From positions 3,658,001 to 3,722,000 of the forward strand of contig JAUEDM010000002.1 in NCBI GenBank assembly GCA_033439685.1: DNA of 64,000 bases, written 5' to 3'. The notes beneath the pieces are model-generated. The model was not told where the DNA came from. It searched no databases and worked only from the letters and a program-made list of their open reading frames with translations. Both the position numbers and the translations under genes were made by a program. Shown here one piece after another: positions 11,648 to 23,788 of this stretch. Origin of the DNA: Apodospora peruviana. Lineage: Eukaryota > Ascomycota > Sordariomycetes > Sordariales > Lasiosphaeriaceae. Each line of letters starts with the position of its first letter. Within the stretch, counting starts at the first letter, position 1.

Positions 11648-12110
11648 TCTGAAAATGATTGATAGAGCGCTGGACTTGATTATCACACGTGATTTATTTG
11701 GAGCTAAGAGATTGCATTGCGGCTCCGATCAGCGCTCAACCAACATCAATTCTCTTTACCACCTTCCATATCAGGTCACTTATCGGCAGTGGGGCGAATC
11801 CATTGCCCACCTACCTGGGACGCACTCCGTCCGATTCGTCGCGGCCCCCCAACTATTGGTTGGTCTTACGAATCACCAGTTGACGACTACCTGAAAGATA
11901 AATGGATTCACAGCTCCTAGAAATCGGTAGGATCAACAGGCCGAAGACCGACGTACCGGGCTACATAATACGACTCGGCAACCCCCGCGTCATCTTGAAA
12001 AAAATACAGAGTGTTTTGCCAAGTTGGAGGCTCTGACAAATTTACTCTTATCTGAACGTCGCTCGGTAATAGCTACTCCGTACTGGGTAGTTCATATCTG
12101 CCGTTCCATA
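11648..12110. promoter_or_regulatory. Bidirectional promoter region, acyltransferase and ABCC transporter
   Basis: A 463-bp gap between two divergent starts (11647 leftwards, 12111 rightwards). No gene fits inside. Such a gap must hold both promoters. I could not identify a specific activator site; a search for CGG-type half-sites would be informative. Confidence 0.5.
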
Positions 12111-15100
12111 ATGGATTTCTCAGGTTGCCTAAACGATGATTCTTTGGGTCCCGCCGTCGAGGGATGTCGCGGCGACTTCGACTTCACCATCAAATTCGAA
12201 AAGATCTTCATGTCCATCATCCCGTCCGCTATTTTTGTCGCTGTTTCGCTCCCACGCATCGTCCAGCTTCATCGACGACCCGCCATCATCGGCGGAGCCC
12301 TGCTACGGAGCGCGAAACTGGTAGGTTGTTGAGAAAAAAAAAAAAACAATTGCCGACCACGGCCTCGTGCATGTTAATAACTCTTATTTCGTAAACAGAC
12401 CACCATCTCTGCCTATGCAATCCTTCAACTTTGCCTACTCGTCTTGAGCTGTGTCAAGGCCCGGAAGTTCGAGGTCTTCTTCATATCTTCGGCGGCCCTG
12501 ACGCTTGTGTCTGCTTTCTGCATGATCGTCCTCTCGTTTCTTGAACATTCAAGGTCTCTACGGCCATCGGTCCTCATCGACGCCTACCTGTTCTTGACCA
12601 TCCTCTTCGACATTGCGCAGACGCGAACCCTCTGGCTCGCATCGACCAACACCGACGAAACGACCTTCTCACGCGTCTTTACCGCCGCCCTTGCAGTCAA
12701 GGCCCTGCTCATCTTGCTGGAATCGCAGCACAAGGCAAGATGGGTCGTCCGCTGGGATGTCAAACAACATAGCCCTGAGGAGACTACCGGACTGTTTGGC
12801 CTCGGCGTCTTCTTTTGGTTGAACCGGCTCTTTGCAGCAGGATTTAAGAAAGTCCTGTCCCTGGACGACCTGTTCCCGTTGGACCAGAACATGTCCTCTG
12901 AAGCTTTGCACGGAAAACTCGCCGATCACCTCGACGCGTCGTCATTCAAGGGGCAGAAACTCGGCCTTGCGAAAGCCGTTGTCAGAGCCCTGGCAGTTCC
13001 GCTCTTACTCCCGGTCGGCCCACGCATCGCCATGACTGCGTTCCAGTTCTGCCAACCCTTCCTCATCAACACGCTCTTGGACTACCTACAGCAGCCAGTA
13101 GAGGAGTCTTCACGGAACGTCGGCTACGGACTAATTGGCGCAACGCTATTCATCTACACCGGAATCGCTATCTCGGGTGCCTTCTATTGGTATTTCCAGG
13201 AACGTGCCGTGTACATGGCTCGAGGCGTGCTTGGAACCGCCATCTATCGGAAAACAACGGACGCCGCACTGGCTGCCGCGGACGACTCCGCAGCTCTTAC
13301 GCTTATGAGTTCTGACATTGAACGGATCATCAGGGGCTGCCTCTACATACACGAGTTCTGGGCTAATATTATCGAGGTTGCTTTAGCATCATGGCTGCTC
13401 TCACGACAAATTGGTGCTGCCTTTGCTGCTCCCTTGGTTGTCGTCGGGCTTTGCGTGGCATGCTCGACCGTCTTGTCCAGGTATACGATACCTAGGCAAA
13501 AGGCGTGGATGGAGAGGATTCAGAAAAGGGTCGGACTTACATCTAGTGTCATCGGACAGATGAAGCACATCAAGATCTCTGGCCTCGCTACTCCAGTCGA
13601 AGAATCGGTGCACCACATGCGGCTCGACGAACTGAAGAGCGGAGCCAAGTACCGCATGATTATTATCTTTGCCGTTTGCATTGGTTATTTGCCCCTCTGT
13701 CTTTCGCCCGTTATAACATTTGCGTTTGCCGCCCGCACTCTCGACATCACAACCATCTTCACCTCGATTTCTTACATCTTCCTTCTGGCCAGCCCACTGA
13801 GCATTCTGTTCCAGATGGTACCCCCGCTTCTGGCTGCCGTTGCCTGCTTCTCGCGGATTCAGACCTTTTTCGAGAAGGACTCACGCGTCGACTTCCGGCG
13901 ACCCACTGTACACGCCAGCCGGGCAGAGAATTCCTCAACAGATGGGGCCGAACCCTCCAATAGCAACACGGCGGCCATCAAGATATCCAATGGCGGTTTC
14001 GGGTGGGAATCGGAAAAGCTTCACCTCCTCGGCAAGATTGATCTAGACATTCCCGCATCACGCCTTACCATGGTGATCGGGCCCATCGCCTCAGGAAAGT
14101 CAACACTCTGCAAGGCCCTCCTTGGCGAGACACCGTTCTTCGAGGGCGAAATCGAGGTCAACTACAAGACGAGTCTCAAGATAGGCTTCTGCGACCAAAC
14201 ACCATATCTATCAAACGCCTCCATCCGCGAAAACATTGTTGGGTTCTCCTCCTTTGACGCAGTACGGTACAACGAGGTCGTCGAAGCTGCCGTGTTGCAG
14301 CCAGACTTGGCCATTCTTCCAGAAGGAGATAACACCAACGTCGGCAGCAGCGGTATTTCCCTGAGCGGGGGACAGAAGCAGCGCGTTTCCATAGCCAGGG
14401 CTCTCTACCTGCAGTCCAACTTCCTTGTCTTTGACGACATCCTCAGCGGACTCGACGCCGACACCGAGGAGCAGGTCTTCCGGCGAGTTTTCTCCTCTGA
14501 GGGTCTAATCCGCCGCCGCAACGCGACCGTGGTTCTCTGCACCCACTCGGTTAGACATCTCCCTGCTGCAGACCATATCGTAGCGCTAGGACCGGATGGG
14601 AGCCTTGTCGAGCAGGGCAGTTTCCGCGAACTGCTCGCCAACGAAAAGTACGTCCACAGTCTAGGAGTCAAGGACACAGATGATGCCGACTCGAAAGAGG
14701 AGAGTATCACGTCGGTAGAAGCCAGGGACTCCCCTCCACGACCCGGCCCTCAACCTGCCCAGAAGGCAAATTCGCTCGCTTTGCCCCAGGGTGGAGACCA
14801 CAACCGAATGTTGGGCGACGGCACGGTCTATCGCCACTACTTCTCGTCAATGCACAAGCTGACCCTCCTGGGCATCGTCGTCTTTGCCTGCGGCTACGGC
14901 TTCTTCACGAATTTCACCACCGTTTGGCTCAAGTTCTGGTCCGAAGACGTCACATCGTCCAACCCGAAACACTCCAACTCGTATTACCTTGGGCTCTACG
15001 GCCTGTTCCAGATATCCACCGTCGTATCCCTCTACTTTCTCTCCGTAATCGTCTTCACGACGATGATATCGGTCTCGGGCGCGAAACTACACAGGGAAAC

Positions 15101-16782
15101 CCTACGGACGGTGATCAACGCGCCTCTACGGTTCTTCATCACGACGGATATCGGTATCGTGACGAATCTTTTCTCGCAGGACATGACTCTGATCGATGGC
15201 GACCTGCCAAATGCCGTAGCCAACCTCGCGTGTTACATCTTTACCGTTGCAGGGATGGCGGCGGTGGTTGCGTCGTCATCTCCGTGGCTTGCGGTTACGT
15301 ACCCGTTCCTCGCCGCGATTCTTTACGGTATCCAGAAGTTTTATCTCAGGACTTCGAGGCAGATTCGACTGTTGGATCTGGAGGCCAAGAGTCCGCTCTA
15401 GTATGTCCACCTTCCCATCTGTTCCACTACAACTTCGCATTGGCTAAAAAAAAGAACAGTACGCACTTCATCGACACCATCAAGGGCGTTGCGACCTTCC
15501 GCGCCTTCGGTTGGGTGCCGGACGGCATCGAACTGAACAACCAGCTGCTCGACACCTCGCAGCGGCCTGCATACCTCCTCGCCATGATCCAGCGCTGGCT
15601 GGGCTTCACTCTTTCTCTCGTAGTCGCTATCCTTGCGATCGCCGTGGTATCTCTCGCAACGCAGCTGCGTTCAAACACTGCCTTCACCGGAGCGAGTTTG
15701 GTCACGCTCATGAAATTTGGAGAGGCTCTCTCGGTGATCGTCCGGTTCTATACCAGTCTCGAGACTTCCATCGGCGCCGTCAGCCGCCTGAAGACGTTCA
15801 GCGATACGGTCAAGCCCGAGAACCAGGAAGGCGAGGATGTCGTGCCCCCGCGCGAGTGGCCGCTGCGAGGGACTATCAAACTGCAAGGGGTTTCAGCATC
15901 TTACGGGTACATTGCCCGTGCAGGCTTGACTTCCAATACCAGATGTAATATGCTGACCACAATCTCAGACCAACCGACGAATCCGCATCCAACACCAATA
16001 TCGCCACCGGCAACGACAACTCCTCCGAGACGACAGCCCGGCATCTAGCCCTGAAAGACCTGAACCTAACGATAGAACCGGGCGAAAAGGTCGCCATCTG
16101 CGGGCGCAGCGGAAGCGGTAAATCCTCGACCATCCTCCTGCTCCTCCGCCTCCTCGACCCCCTGCCCTCCTGCGCGCAAAATATCACCATCGACGATACC
16201 CCGCTCCACAAGATCGACCGGTCCATCCTTCGCCAGCGTATCATCGCGGTCCCACAAGATGCGGTTTTTCTGCCAGACGGTACTTCCTTCCAAGCGAACC
16301 TCGATCCGTTCGGGTCCTCCAACGAAGCCGGCTGCCGATCTGTTCTAGAGGCGGTGGGACTCTGGGCGTTTGTCGAGGAGCGTGGTGGACTTGCGGCCGG
16401 TATGACGGCCGACACGCTCTCGCAGGGTCAGAAGCAGCTGTTTAGTCTGGCGCGGGCGATCTTGCGGCGCAGAATCAGGTCGAGCGAGCGGGGGGACGAT
16501 GTTGAAGGTAGTGATGGGGGGGTTCTGTTGCTCGATGAGGTCAGTTCGAGCGTTGACAAGGACACGGACAAGGCTATGCAGGAGATTATTGCGCACGAGT
16601 TTGCCGGGTATACTATAGTCATGGTGAGCCATCGGCTGGATATGGTTATGGGATTTGATCGGGTTATGGTGATGGACAAGGGCGAGATTGTGGAGATGGG
16701 TCAGCCGAAGGTGCTTGCTGAGACGGAAGGGTCGAGATTTAGGGATCTCTGGATGGTTGGAGATAAGACTAGAGGACCATAG
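12111..16782 (+). CDS. ABC transporter, ABCC (MRP-like) family
   Basis: Full-size ATP-driven exporter of conjugates or metabolites, expected in plasma or vacuolar membrane. Four exons, 12111-12320, 12399-15400, 15460-15906 and 15969-16782, give 1490 residues. The N-terminus has an extra membrane domain (TMD0) as in ABCC proteins, followed by two TMD-NBD halves. NBD1: Walker A GPIASGKST, signature LSGGQKQR, Walker B FLVFDD. NBD2: Walker A GRSGSGKSS, signature LSQGQKQLF, Walker B LLLDEVSS and the switch His in VSHR. In NBD1 the Walker B Asp-Asp replaces the catalytic Glu, the usual asymmetry of this family. The divergent acyltransferase suggests a role in exporting an acylated product (inference). 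Confidence 0.93.
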
Positions 16783-17839
16783 AGTGAAACCCATTAGGTA
16801 TAACGGGGGGTTTCGTTTTTCTTTCTTGTTCCTGAGTCAGATGTTAACCTGTCGGTTGCCTTCACTCTTCCACCCATATGGAAGTTCGAAAAAAAATATA
16901 GTTAGGTATTTTGTTGTATTCTTATCCATTTCAGTTCAGGGGATATTGCAGTCAGACTTTTCAAACTTGTAACAGGCACAAAACCCTAGCTAACCACTGC
17001 CTCAAGTTATTAGTCAAGGACAAACGCCTTGTGACTACCTACGGACGTGTCGGTCGGAGTCAACCCTTAGGAATTAGAGAGTATGCTGGCAAAGTGTATT
17101 ATTTGAAGGAGACTCTAAATCACATGGCTTCCTAAGAAACCTGCTTTGCGTAAACGCACGAGCGCGGACTTGTTTGCCTACATACTCCTAGCACCATCGA
17201 TACGTGAACGGCTGGAGTCACCAACCAAATAAACACAACCCCTATAAAAGCCCAGAAATCAGCATGTGCATGACCGCGCTCCAGCGCCAGGAAGGACCTC
17301 TGTTCAACCTTTTCGTGGTGCTTACACCAGTAGACCTGCTGTGTGCCTCTGCTGGTCGACCCTTGATTTTCATGATTGTCTGTCTGATCCCTTGGCAGAT
17401 ACAAAACGAAGGTGCTTGACACAACCGAGCCCTTGAACAAGTCCTAGCATCAACATATATAAAGTGTATTTTACAAAGACGGCAAGATTCATTACGTTTG
17501 TTCTCGTTGTACTTCAACTCCTAAGTAGCACTCATACGTCTCGGACGAGCAAGGTCTCTGGAGTCTCTGGCGTTCGCTGAACGTTCGAGGGCTGCGGATG
17601 TGAAATCGAACCCTACTTGATTCCATGTCCAGCCTCGACGCGGCCGAACGACAACAGGTCGCCCAGAGCCAGGTCCCCACGACCGTGAAGCTCCATAACG
17701 GTAGAGGAATAATATTCCTGAAACTTGCAGCATATATCTGAGACTGCAAAATTCCGGTTTGGACTTCATGAACGGGCACAGACAGCTATCATGGCATAGA
17801 GAAAACGGCAGTCGGCCGCAGTAGGGCCAGCTGGCCCCT

Positions 17840-18148
17840 TTTCTCCAACAACAGCCGCGTGATCAGGGTCTGCAGATTCAGCTGCAGAACGAGCAGCAAA
17901 ACGAGGTGCTGGATGAGCTGCAGGGTGACTTCGCCGATTTTTCTCCCTATACCCCGCGCACATCAGTGATAAGTAGATGGGCATCAGCGGAAGAGGGTAT
18001 GCCAGACTTAGTCCCCAGGCTACCGCTCCAACAACAGCGTCGTGAGATCACCGACCTGTTTCCCCATACCCAACCCAGATCAATGAGAGAAATAGAACCA
18101 GTTTCAAGATGGATACCAAAGGACGAGGACATGCCAGACTTGGAATAG
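17840..18148 (+). pseudogene. Gln-rich reading frame with an internal repeat, unrecognised
   Basis: One frame is open from about 17840 to the TAG at 18146-18148. It contains two similar blocks: QQQPRD...DFSPYTPRTSVISRW..AEEGMPDL and QQQRREITDLFPHTQPRS..SRW..DEDMPDL. The match between blocks over about 35 residues suggests real protein ancestry rather than a chance frame. There is no clear upstream ATG or splice structure, so I treat it as a relic or an exon of a gene I could not build. Function unknown. Confidence 0.3.
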
Positions 18149-19059
18149 ACCCGGGGTCACCTCATTCCCCCTTCTATCAACACAGCCGCTACTCATCAAC
18201 CTGGAGGTCCTATCTACCGCTTCGACACCAGAAAACCTAACCTTCCGTTATTGAGCAACGGAAGAACTCACTAGCTGTTCCAAATCCAAAGTCTCATACG
18301 AAGAGTCCCGCGGTCGATCAACACCATCATCATAACAGGCACCCTCGAGCGACAGAAATCGACGATTCTCAAGCACGCTCACGAAGAGAGCGACGACTTC
18401 CGTTACGTCCTCGCTGGTGGCACTTACCAAGTGGAATTGGACAATAGCAAAGACACAGTTCTGGGGGGTTTAATTTCGACCGCTCAGTCAAGTTGCTATT
18501 ATATGTCATCATACAATTCCTGGCTCTTCTTCTGTGCCTTTGTCTCCCCAGGAGCGGAACCTTTTGTCGATGGAGCTTTGCCATGGCCTGATGGGATTGT
18601 GGGCGTATGTTTAAGCCATTTCTGGTTGCATTTTGAGGAGCTGGAGACTCCCCTTGTGCTAATAAAACGTTTCTCACGACGTTAAACCTGATAGGCAATT
18701 AATAAATGAATGATCTTAACAGATCCTTCATCTTTCGGTAGCAATACACACATCTCATGTCGTCCAGTTTGAAGATTGTCTTAGTAGAGCCCAAACGACA
18801 CTCGTTATTATAGGCTGGCTCATTGGCCGTCTCGGACGGGCTTCAATATCAGATTTGCCTTAACTCTTCCGCATCAAGCCCTCAATGTCGTCTTGCCGGT
18901 ATATTGGGGACCGCCCTAACCACTTAAGGCGGCCTTTCAACCGCTGTCAAATTATCACTAGCTGTCTTTGCTATACTTTAATATTGACATGCTCTTCCCG
19001 GTCCTTGGTAGCAGCTCGTTCAACCGATGACTCTCTCGACGAGATCTCATAGAGAGGAA

Positions 19060-19635
19060 CAACAACGCTAAGAGAACGAATTCGACCCGGGCAGCGAATC
19101 CGAATCGAGCATGCAAGACGTTACGACTAAAGGGAAAGAAACATGGCGCTCCTCGTAAGAGTCCAAAGATGAAGTCTTTTGGCAATCTCCTCGTACAGAC
19201 GCCGTGATGTCTCACCTTCGGAACATTATAGCAACGAAGCCTAACGATAAAATTATCGTTACGTCACAATCCCCAAGGTACCTTGATATCTTGGGCTTTC
19301 TAATCAACAAGGCCAGGCAGTTCTTCAAACTTGAAACCCCTTACGAAAGATTCTTTACGAACTCTCAACTCGATCACCCCAAAGCTTGCGAAGTCTATCT
19401 CTTTCGGTGGACGCCGAGTTTTCCGCCTCAGATTTGATGCTGGGCTGCGTTCTGGAAGCTGCGTACAATCTCTTTGCCCTCGGCTCGCTACATACAGGTA
19501 GAGGCCACGGTGCTCATCTTTCGCGGGACCACAGAGCCCACTACGGTCGTGGGCCCGCCAGACGATTGCGGTCTATCGGAAGAGGATAGCATCATTACAC
19601 AAACTCCTCCTACCAGCGAGCGTCTATAGTACTTC
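19060..19635 (+). pseudogene. Possible eroded SNF2-type helicase fragment
   Basis: In one frame, Asp/Ser/Glu-rich sequence runs to a stop at about 19156, continues as FWQSPRTDAVMSHLRNII, then PNDKIIVTSQSPRYLDILGF, which resembles the start of the C-terminal helicase domain of SNF2 ATPases (PDDKIIVFSQ-type strand). The frame then breaks near 19437 and a second short frame runs to 19629. Only one motif is suggestive and the conserved arginine finger region is not found. Stops and frame loss point to decay. It could be chance similarity. Confidence 0.25.
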
Positions 19636-19923
19636 GTAAAGGTAATTAGTAATTGAAGGGTGAAAAGCGAGTGGTTTATCGTTCTAAGTACCTTAATGTT
19701 TGTCAAAGACGCTAAGAACAATTCTTTTGTAGACTTGACCACGATAGTATAGAGCCCACGACAGACCAAACGTATGAAATCCATTCCTCCGCGTTGCGAC
19801 AATTGTTTCAAACAGACGAAGAGAATACATATCATATAACCCCATCCAATTGCCAGCTCAGCCACTGTTAATAATTGCCGAGAAACCAACCCAGAGCTGA
19901 CCACCTGCCGATACTTGGAGTAT

Positions 19924-20163
19924 CTAACAGATGCATTGAGCACCCCCGTTGAACTCAGCGCAGCATCCAGAGCCTGCTCCGCAATCATCGATTGTCCTCC
20001 ACGTGCCTGTGGCGTCGCAGTTGAGGACAAAGTCGTCAAGGCAAGCCCACTGGCCGAACCTGCACTCGGCTCTATCTTGGAGGCCCGGGGACCTGGAGCC
20101 GGTGGCAGCAGCTAGAGCAGTTGTTGTGAAGATGGCTAGGGTAGCGAGTAATGGGAACTGCAT
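19924..20163 (-). CDS. Small secreted cysteine-rich protein
   Basis: Single-exon gene for a protein of about 79 residues. The ATG at 20163 is chosen because it places the signal peptide MQFPLLATLAIFTTTALA at the N-terminus; an ATG seven codons upstream would add charged residues before it. After the likely cleavage (ALA-AA) the mature part of about 60 residues has eight Cys in the pattern C-x6-C-x6-C-x11-C-x5-CC-x7-C-x-C, so four disulfides are possible. A TATAAAG lies about 125 bp upstream. Size and cysteine content fit a secreted effector or cell-surface ligand-binding protein; nothing in the sequence shows its target. Confidence 0.7.
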   Translation of the reverse strand: MQFPLLATLAIFTTTALAAATGSRSPGLQDRAECRFGQWACLDDFVLNCDATGTWRTIDDCGAGSGCCAEFNGGAQCIC

Positions 20164-20286
20164 TTTGTTTCTTAGTTTGAACAACTGGAGTAGAGTGACG
20201 GTTGGGAGGTAAGCGTTCGAGCTATTTGGCGTATGATGTATCTTGCTGTATCAGACTCAAGACACAACCCAGAGACGTCAGGAAGG

Positions 20287-20293
20287 CTTTATA
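20287..20293 (-). promoter_or_regulatory. TATA-like element of the small secreted protein gene
   Basis: On the minus strand the sequence reads TATAAAG, about 125 bp upstream of the ATG at 20163. The spacing allows a leader of about 90 nt. Assigned by position and sequence only. Confidence 0.4.
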
Positions 20294-21331
20294 GACAACC
20301 ATCACCATGCCTCGGCGGAAGTGGTTACCTGTATTGGTGATGAGGCACGACTGAGTAATAGTCGAGTCCGAGCATCTCGGACGCGGTCAGGTTTGTCCTA
20401 GGTAATATGCTCAATCACGAGAAGGCTGGGGGTAGCACTGCATCATGAGAACAATGCCCAAGCTTGTTCTACCTTCCTCTCATGGCGTATAGCTGACATG
20501 AAGCTTACCGCCGTCGATCCTTTCTCATGCGTTTGGCTGACTATTCTGACTTGTTGACGACTTTGGAAGCTGGATCGACATCGGGACAGGCAACCATTGG
20601 CGTTTCTCATTTGGTGCACTTCATATAAGGGGCCGAGTTCCTCGGAGTGTGACGGTGAGAATCGGTGAGAGAAGGATTTTACTGAATGCGACGTTGAAGA
20701 ACAGTGCGAACCTACCTAAGAAGTCCAAGTGACCCGTCGCGAGTGGTCACACAGGCGTACTTGGTTGAGGGCGTAAGGTAAGACAATGGTCCGAACATCC
20801 CGGAGGGATCTTGTAAGTTGGCAACTTTTCGTGTGTAAACGCAAATCCAACTAAAAATACATCCCTCTAATTAACATCACAAGGATTAACTAACGAAACT
20901 GTAAATCAGAGAGTATGGCAGCACGTTACGACCATAACTGGCATCTCAGTGTAGACGACGAGGGATGAGGATGCCGAGATTATGATCGGCAATATTGCCC
21001 TGATAGATGTTACTCGGTTTTAACGGTTTGTGGTGTTGTCATCACGTCAGACAATGACAATATCAAGTTGATCCTGGGCTGGCACCGAGCTGTATCGCAC
21101 CAGTCTCTAACATCCCCTTGCTACCTTTTCCGTGTGAGATCCGGGGCAGGATGTCCAAGATCTCGGCCCTAACAATACCGAAACCAGCGTCACAACCGAG
21201 AAATCGGCATTCCCAGGGAATACCTCCTGAGAGATCAACAAGTTTCTGGTGCAGAGACCTAAGAATTGAGCAAGGAAGCTATCGGACAATCCGCGGTCTA
21301 GGGACGGAGGCGAGCCTCCATATCACGTCTC
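20294..21331. other. Intergenic region, nothing recognised
   Basis: About 1 kb between the small secreted protein gene and the 3' end of the Spo11 gene. Only short open frames without protein character. Confidence 0.45.
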
Positions 21332-23223
21332 TCAAGCTGAAAAATGCGTGCAAAGTCTCTCATCCAGCCAGCCAGTAACATCCCCAAAGGCATCGACGGC
21401 TTGTATCTCGGCTTTAATGTTGAGCATCATCATCCTTTGCAGCTCGTACATCTGGTCTGCATCACTACCGTCGGTTGTCTCCAGAGTGTTCCGAAGCTCC
21501 TTCATCAGATTGACAGCCCTTCTCCTGTCGCTGCTGGTCAGGAGGATAATCGATCCACTGGAGTCTGAGGAATCCGGCTCATGAACTCTAGCTCTCTTTG
21601 GGGGCCGACCTTCATTATCAAACTCTGAAAGTGTTAGTTCCTTTCCGTCAACGCATACCGCAACTTTGTTCCAGGCAAAAATACTGACCACCGGCGAAGG
21701 AGTACGAAGCAGATTCCTGACTCGAGATAGTTTGGCTCGCCTGACTATCGCTACTCTGCGAGTCTTGAAATGTCTCCGTGGTACTGTCAACATTCGGGGT
21801 ATATGGGAGGACATCGCCGCTGCGAATACCAAGCCATCTCATGCGGGGAACTGTGATGCCTTGTTCATGTTCAAGGCGCCGGCTGCCCTTCGTGTAAGTT
21901 CGTAAGATCGAAATACCGTGGGGATCAAAGTCCACCAGACCAAAGAACTCAAGTTGAGGTCGGACAGAATGAAGGACATGCAAGAACCGCCTAGTAGCAA
22001 GATCAGGGAAGCCTTTAGCCTGATTTGTTGTGTGGACTGATGTCAGCATGTGCAGCCCAGAGCTGAAAAAAATAGTTGGATGGGCTGAGGGACGTACTGT
22101 AATTAGGACTCCATGTCCAGTCTTACATGTAGAATGGAACCGAGAAGCGGCCAACGTTCGGAAAGTTGCCTGGGACCACATAAGTATCAAATTCCGCCGG
22201 TTACGGAGGAACCTCTTCTGAACAGCACGCGTACCTCTTTCTCGATCACTAACAGCCACTTTGCTGAGTGCAGGTCGATCGCCTCGACCGAGTTAATAGA
22301 TGGAAGTAACATGCCCTGTTTTGTTAGTTTGGACCTGGCCGACCGGGTGGAATTGCTGTGGCTTACATTATCACGGGAGAGCCCACATCTTGTGATTGAC
22401 CCATTGCGCATTTTGAGGTCTACTGAACCAGCAATAAGGCCTTTTGCTGTAGCTACCTGGGAATCGTTAGTTAACAAGTAAAACAATTTGGTAGTAATGG
22501 GAAATGGATAATACTATGTTGAGATCTCCACGTCCAACTCCAAGTGTAAGTGCGAGATTATCGACCATATTATCAACCATACTCTGCGACTTGAATAGTT
22601 CAATATTTTGATAGTAAATATTCCTATGTGCAACAAAGTCAGCTTGATCCTCAAGAGTATTGTGCATGATCATTTGGGAAATAAGACACCAGACAATATC
22701 GAACCTTTTAGTGATGAGGTTTCCCGAGAGTAAAGCTTCGTGAACCAGTTCAAGTATGCGAAACAGTGCCTCTAAGAGAAGGTGGGAGTGAGCAGGCATG
22801 TGAACCAAGCAAGTGACCGGTCAGAGGCTTTTAATTGGCCATACCAAATTTCCCAACTTCATGAATATTTCGCCCTGGGAACTTCAATATCTCTGCCTGC
22901 CTGGCGTTGTTTTGGTTTGCAGGTGACTCGGAATGGCCTCGTCTGGTATCCGCATGTATGCTGCGGTAAGGAATGGTGATTTCACTCCCATCGAGGACTG
23001 CTTCGACGATGGATTCCAGGATGCGCTCAACCTGAACAATCGCGCCATTGCCGGAATTGTTTAAAGGTATGGTGACAAGCCCATCGGTGCTCGGGTCGAT
23101 AGAAGACGCGTGAGAATACTCCGAAGAGCGTCTGCTTGGCAGACTCAGAGCGAGACCAAGAGTGGTTGATGAGCTCGAGCCTGGGACGAAACGAGGGCTG
23201 CGCCGAGGTGGCATAGGTAACAA
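21332..23223 (-). CDS. spo11: Meiotic double-strand-break endonuclease Spo11
   Basis: Topoisomerase VI A-like protein that cuts DNA to start meiotic recombination. Seven exons, 23223-22845, 22771-22515, 22456-22367, 22315-22235, 22169-22098, 22019-21692 and 21624-21332, each with GT...AG introns and matching phases, give 499 residues (496 from the second ATG at 23214). The catalytic tyrosine region is AHRNIYYQNIELF. The Toprim domain shows the metal-binding Glu in VIEKEATFRTL and the DxD in FGLVDFDPHGISIL. ITKRFDIVWCLISQMI fits the winged-helix part. A Ser-rich insert of about 45 residues lies between the Toprim and the C-terminal tail. All key residues are present, so it should be active. 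Divergent from the oxidosqualene cyclase gene. Confidence 0.9.
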
Positions 23224-23788
23224 AATGATAAAAGAACAGTTGTTATACTATAAATAAATGAATTGACTAGGAATCGATTAACAAGACTTGGACAATGGCT
23301 GACTCCTGAGGATGAGGACGCTGTAACGGATGTTGATAATCGCTGTCGACGCTTTGGAGATCCCTCGTCGCCAGGCTAAAATCATGAAAATTGTTTGAAT
23401 GAACAGCCACGCAGAAGAGACAAACTTCAGAACAAACGCCAGCGTCTCTCGCCTGCCTGCCATTAGCATTAGCAGGATCCCCCACCTGCCTCCATCTGAG
23501 GCGTTCCTTCCTCTCGGGTATCACGATGTGCTTGAGCATCAAGGGGGCCAACTGTCAAGCGGGTCCTAAATTTAGCGGGGCTTCTAGCTTCCGGGGACTT
23601 CCCGCTTCCCGGATCCCGATGATGTGTGGCAGGTGGGGCGATGTCGAGGCCGAATTGACGAATCAGATCTTTGGGCTACGCAAGCCATGCAAGGGGTTCA
23701 GGAACGGAAATACTCCGTAATCTTCGTGGTCTGATCACCACCATACACCTCGTGGTCTCCAAAGCCGAAGTTATATCACGGTCAAAGA
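23224..23788. promoter_or_regulatory. Divergent promoter region, spo11 and oxidosqualene cyclase
   Basis: 565 bp between two divergent starts. Close to the cyclase start, CGTGGTCT occurs twice in direct orientation (23725-23732 and 23751-23758) with an inverted ACCAC between them, forming GTGGT-N6-ACCAC at 23726-23741. The sequence near ATCACC resembles but does not match sterol-regulatory (SREBP-type) sites. Function is inferred only from position. Confidence 0.4.

Larger units (their letters stand above)
16783..19923. other. Gene-poor region with possible relics
   Basis: About 3.1 kb between the ABCC gene and a small secreted protein gene. It contains a coding-looking piece with an internal repeat (about 17840-18148) and a possible helicase relic (about 19060-19635), described separately. 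The rest shows no recognisable protein or RNA gene. Confidence 0.5.

Noticed and set aside
22113..22481. 122-codon plus-strand frame across spo11 exons
   Set aside because: Crosses several spo11 introns in antisense; the minus-strand exons carry all Spo11 motifs.
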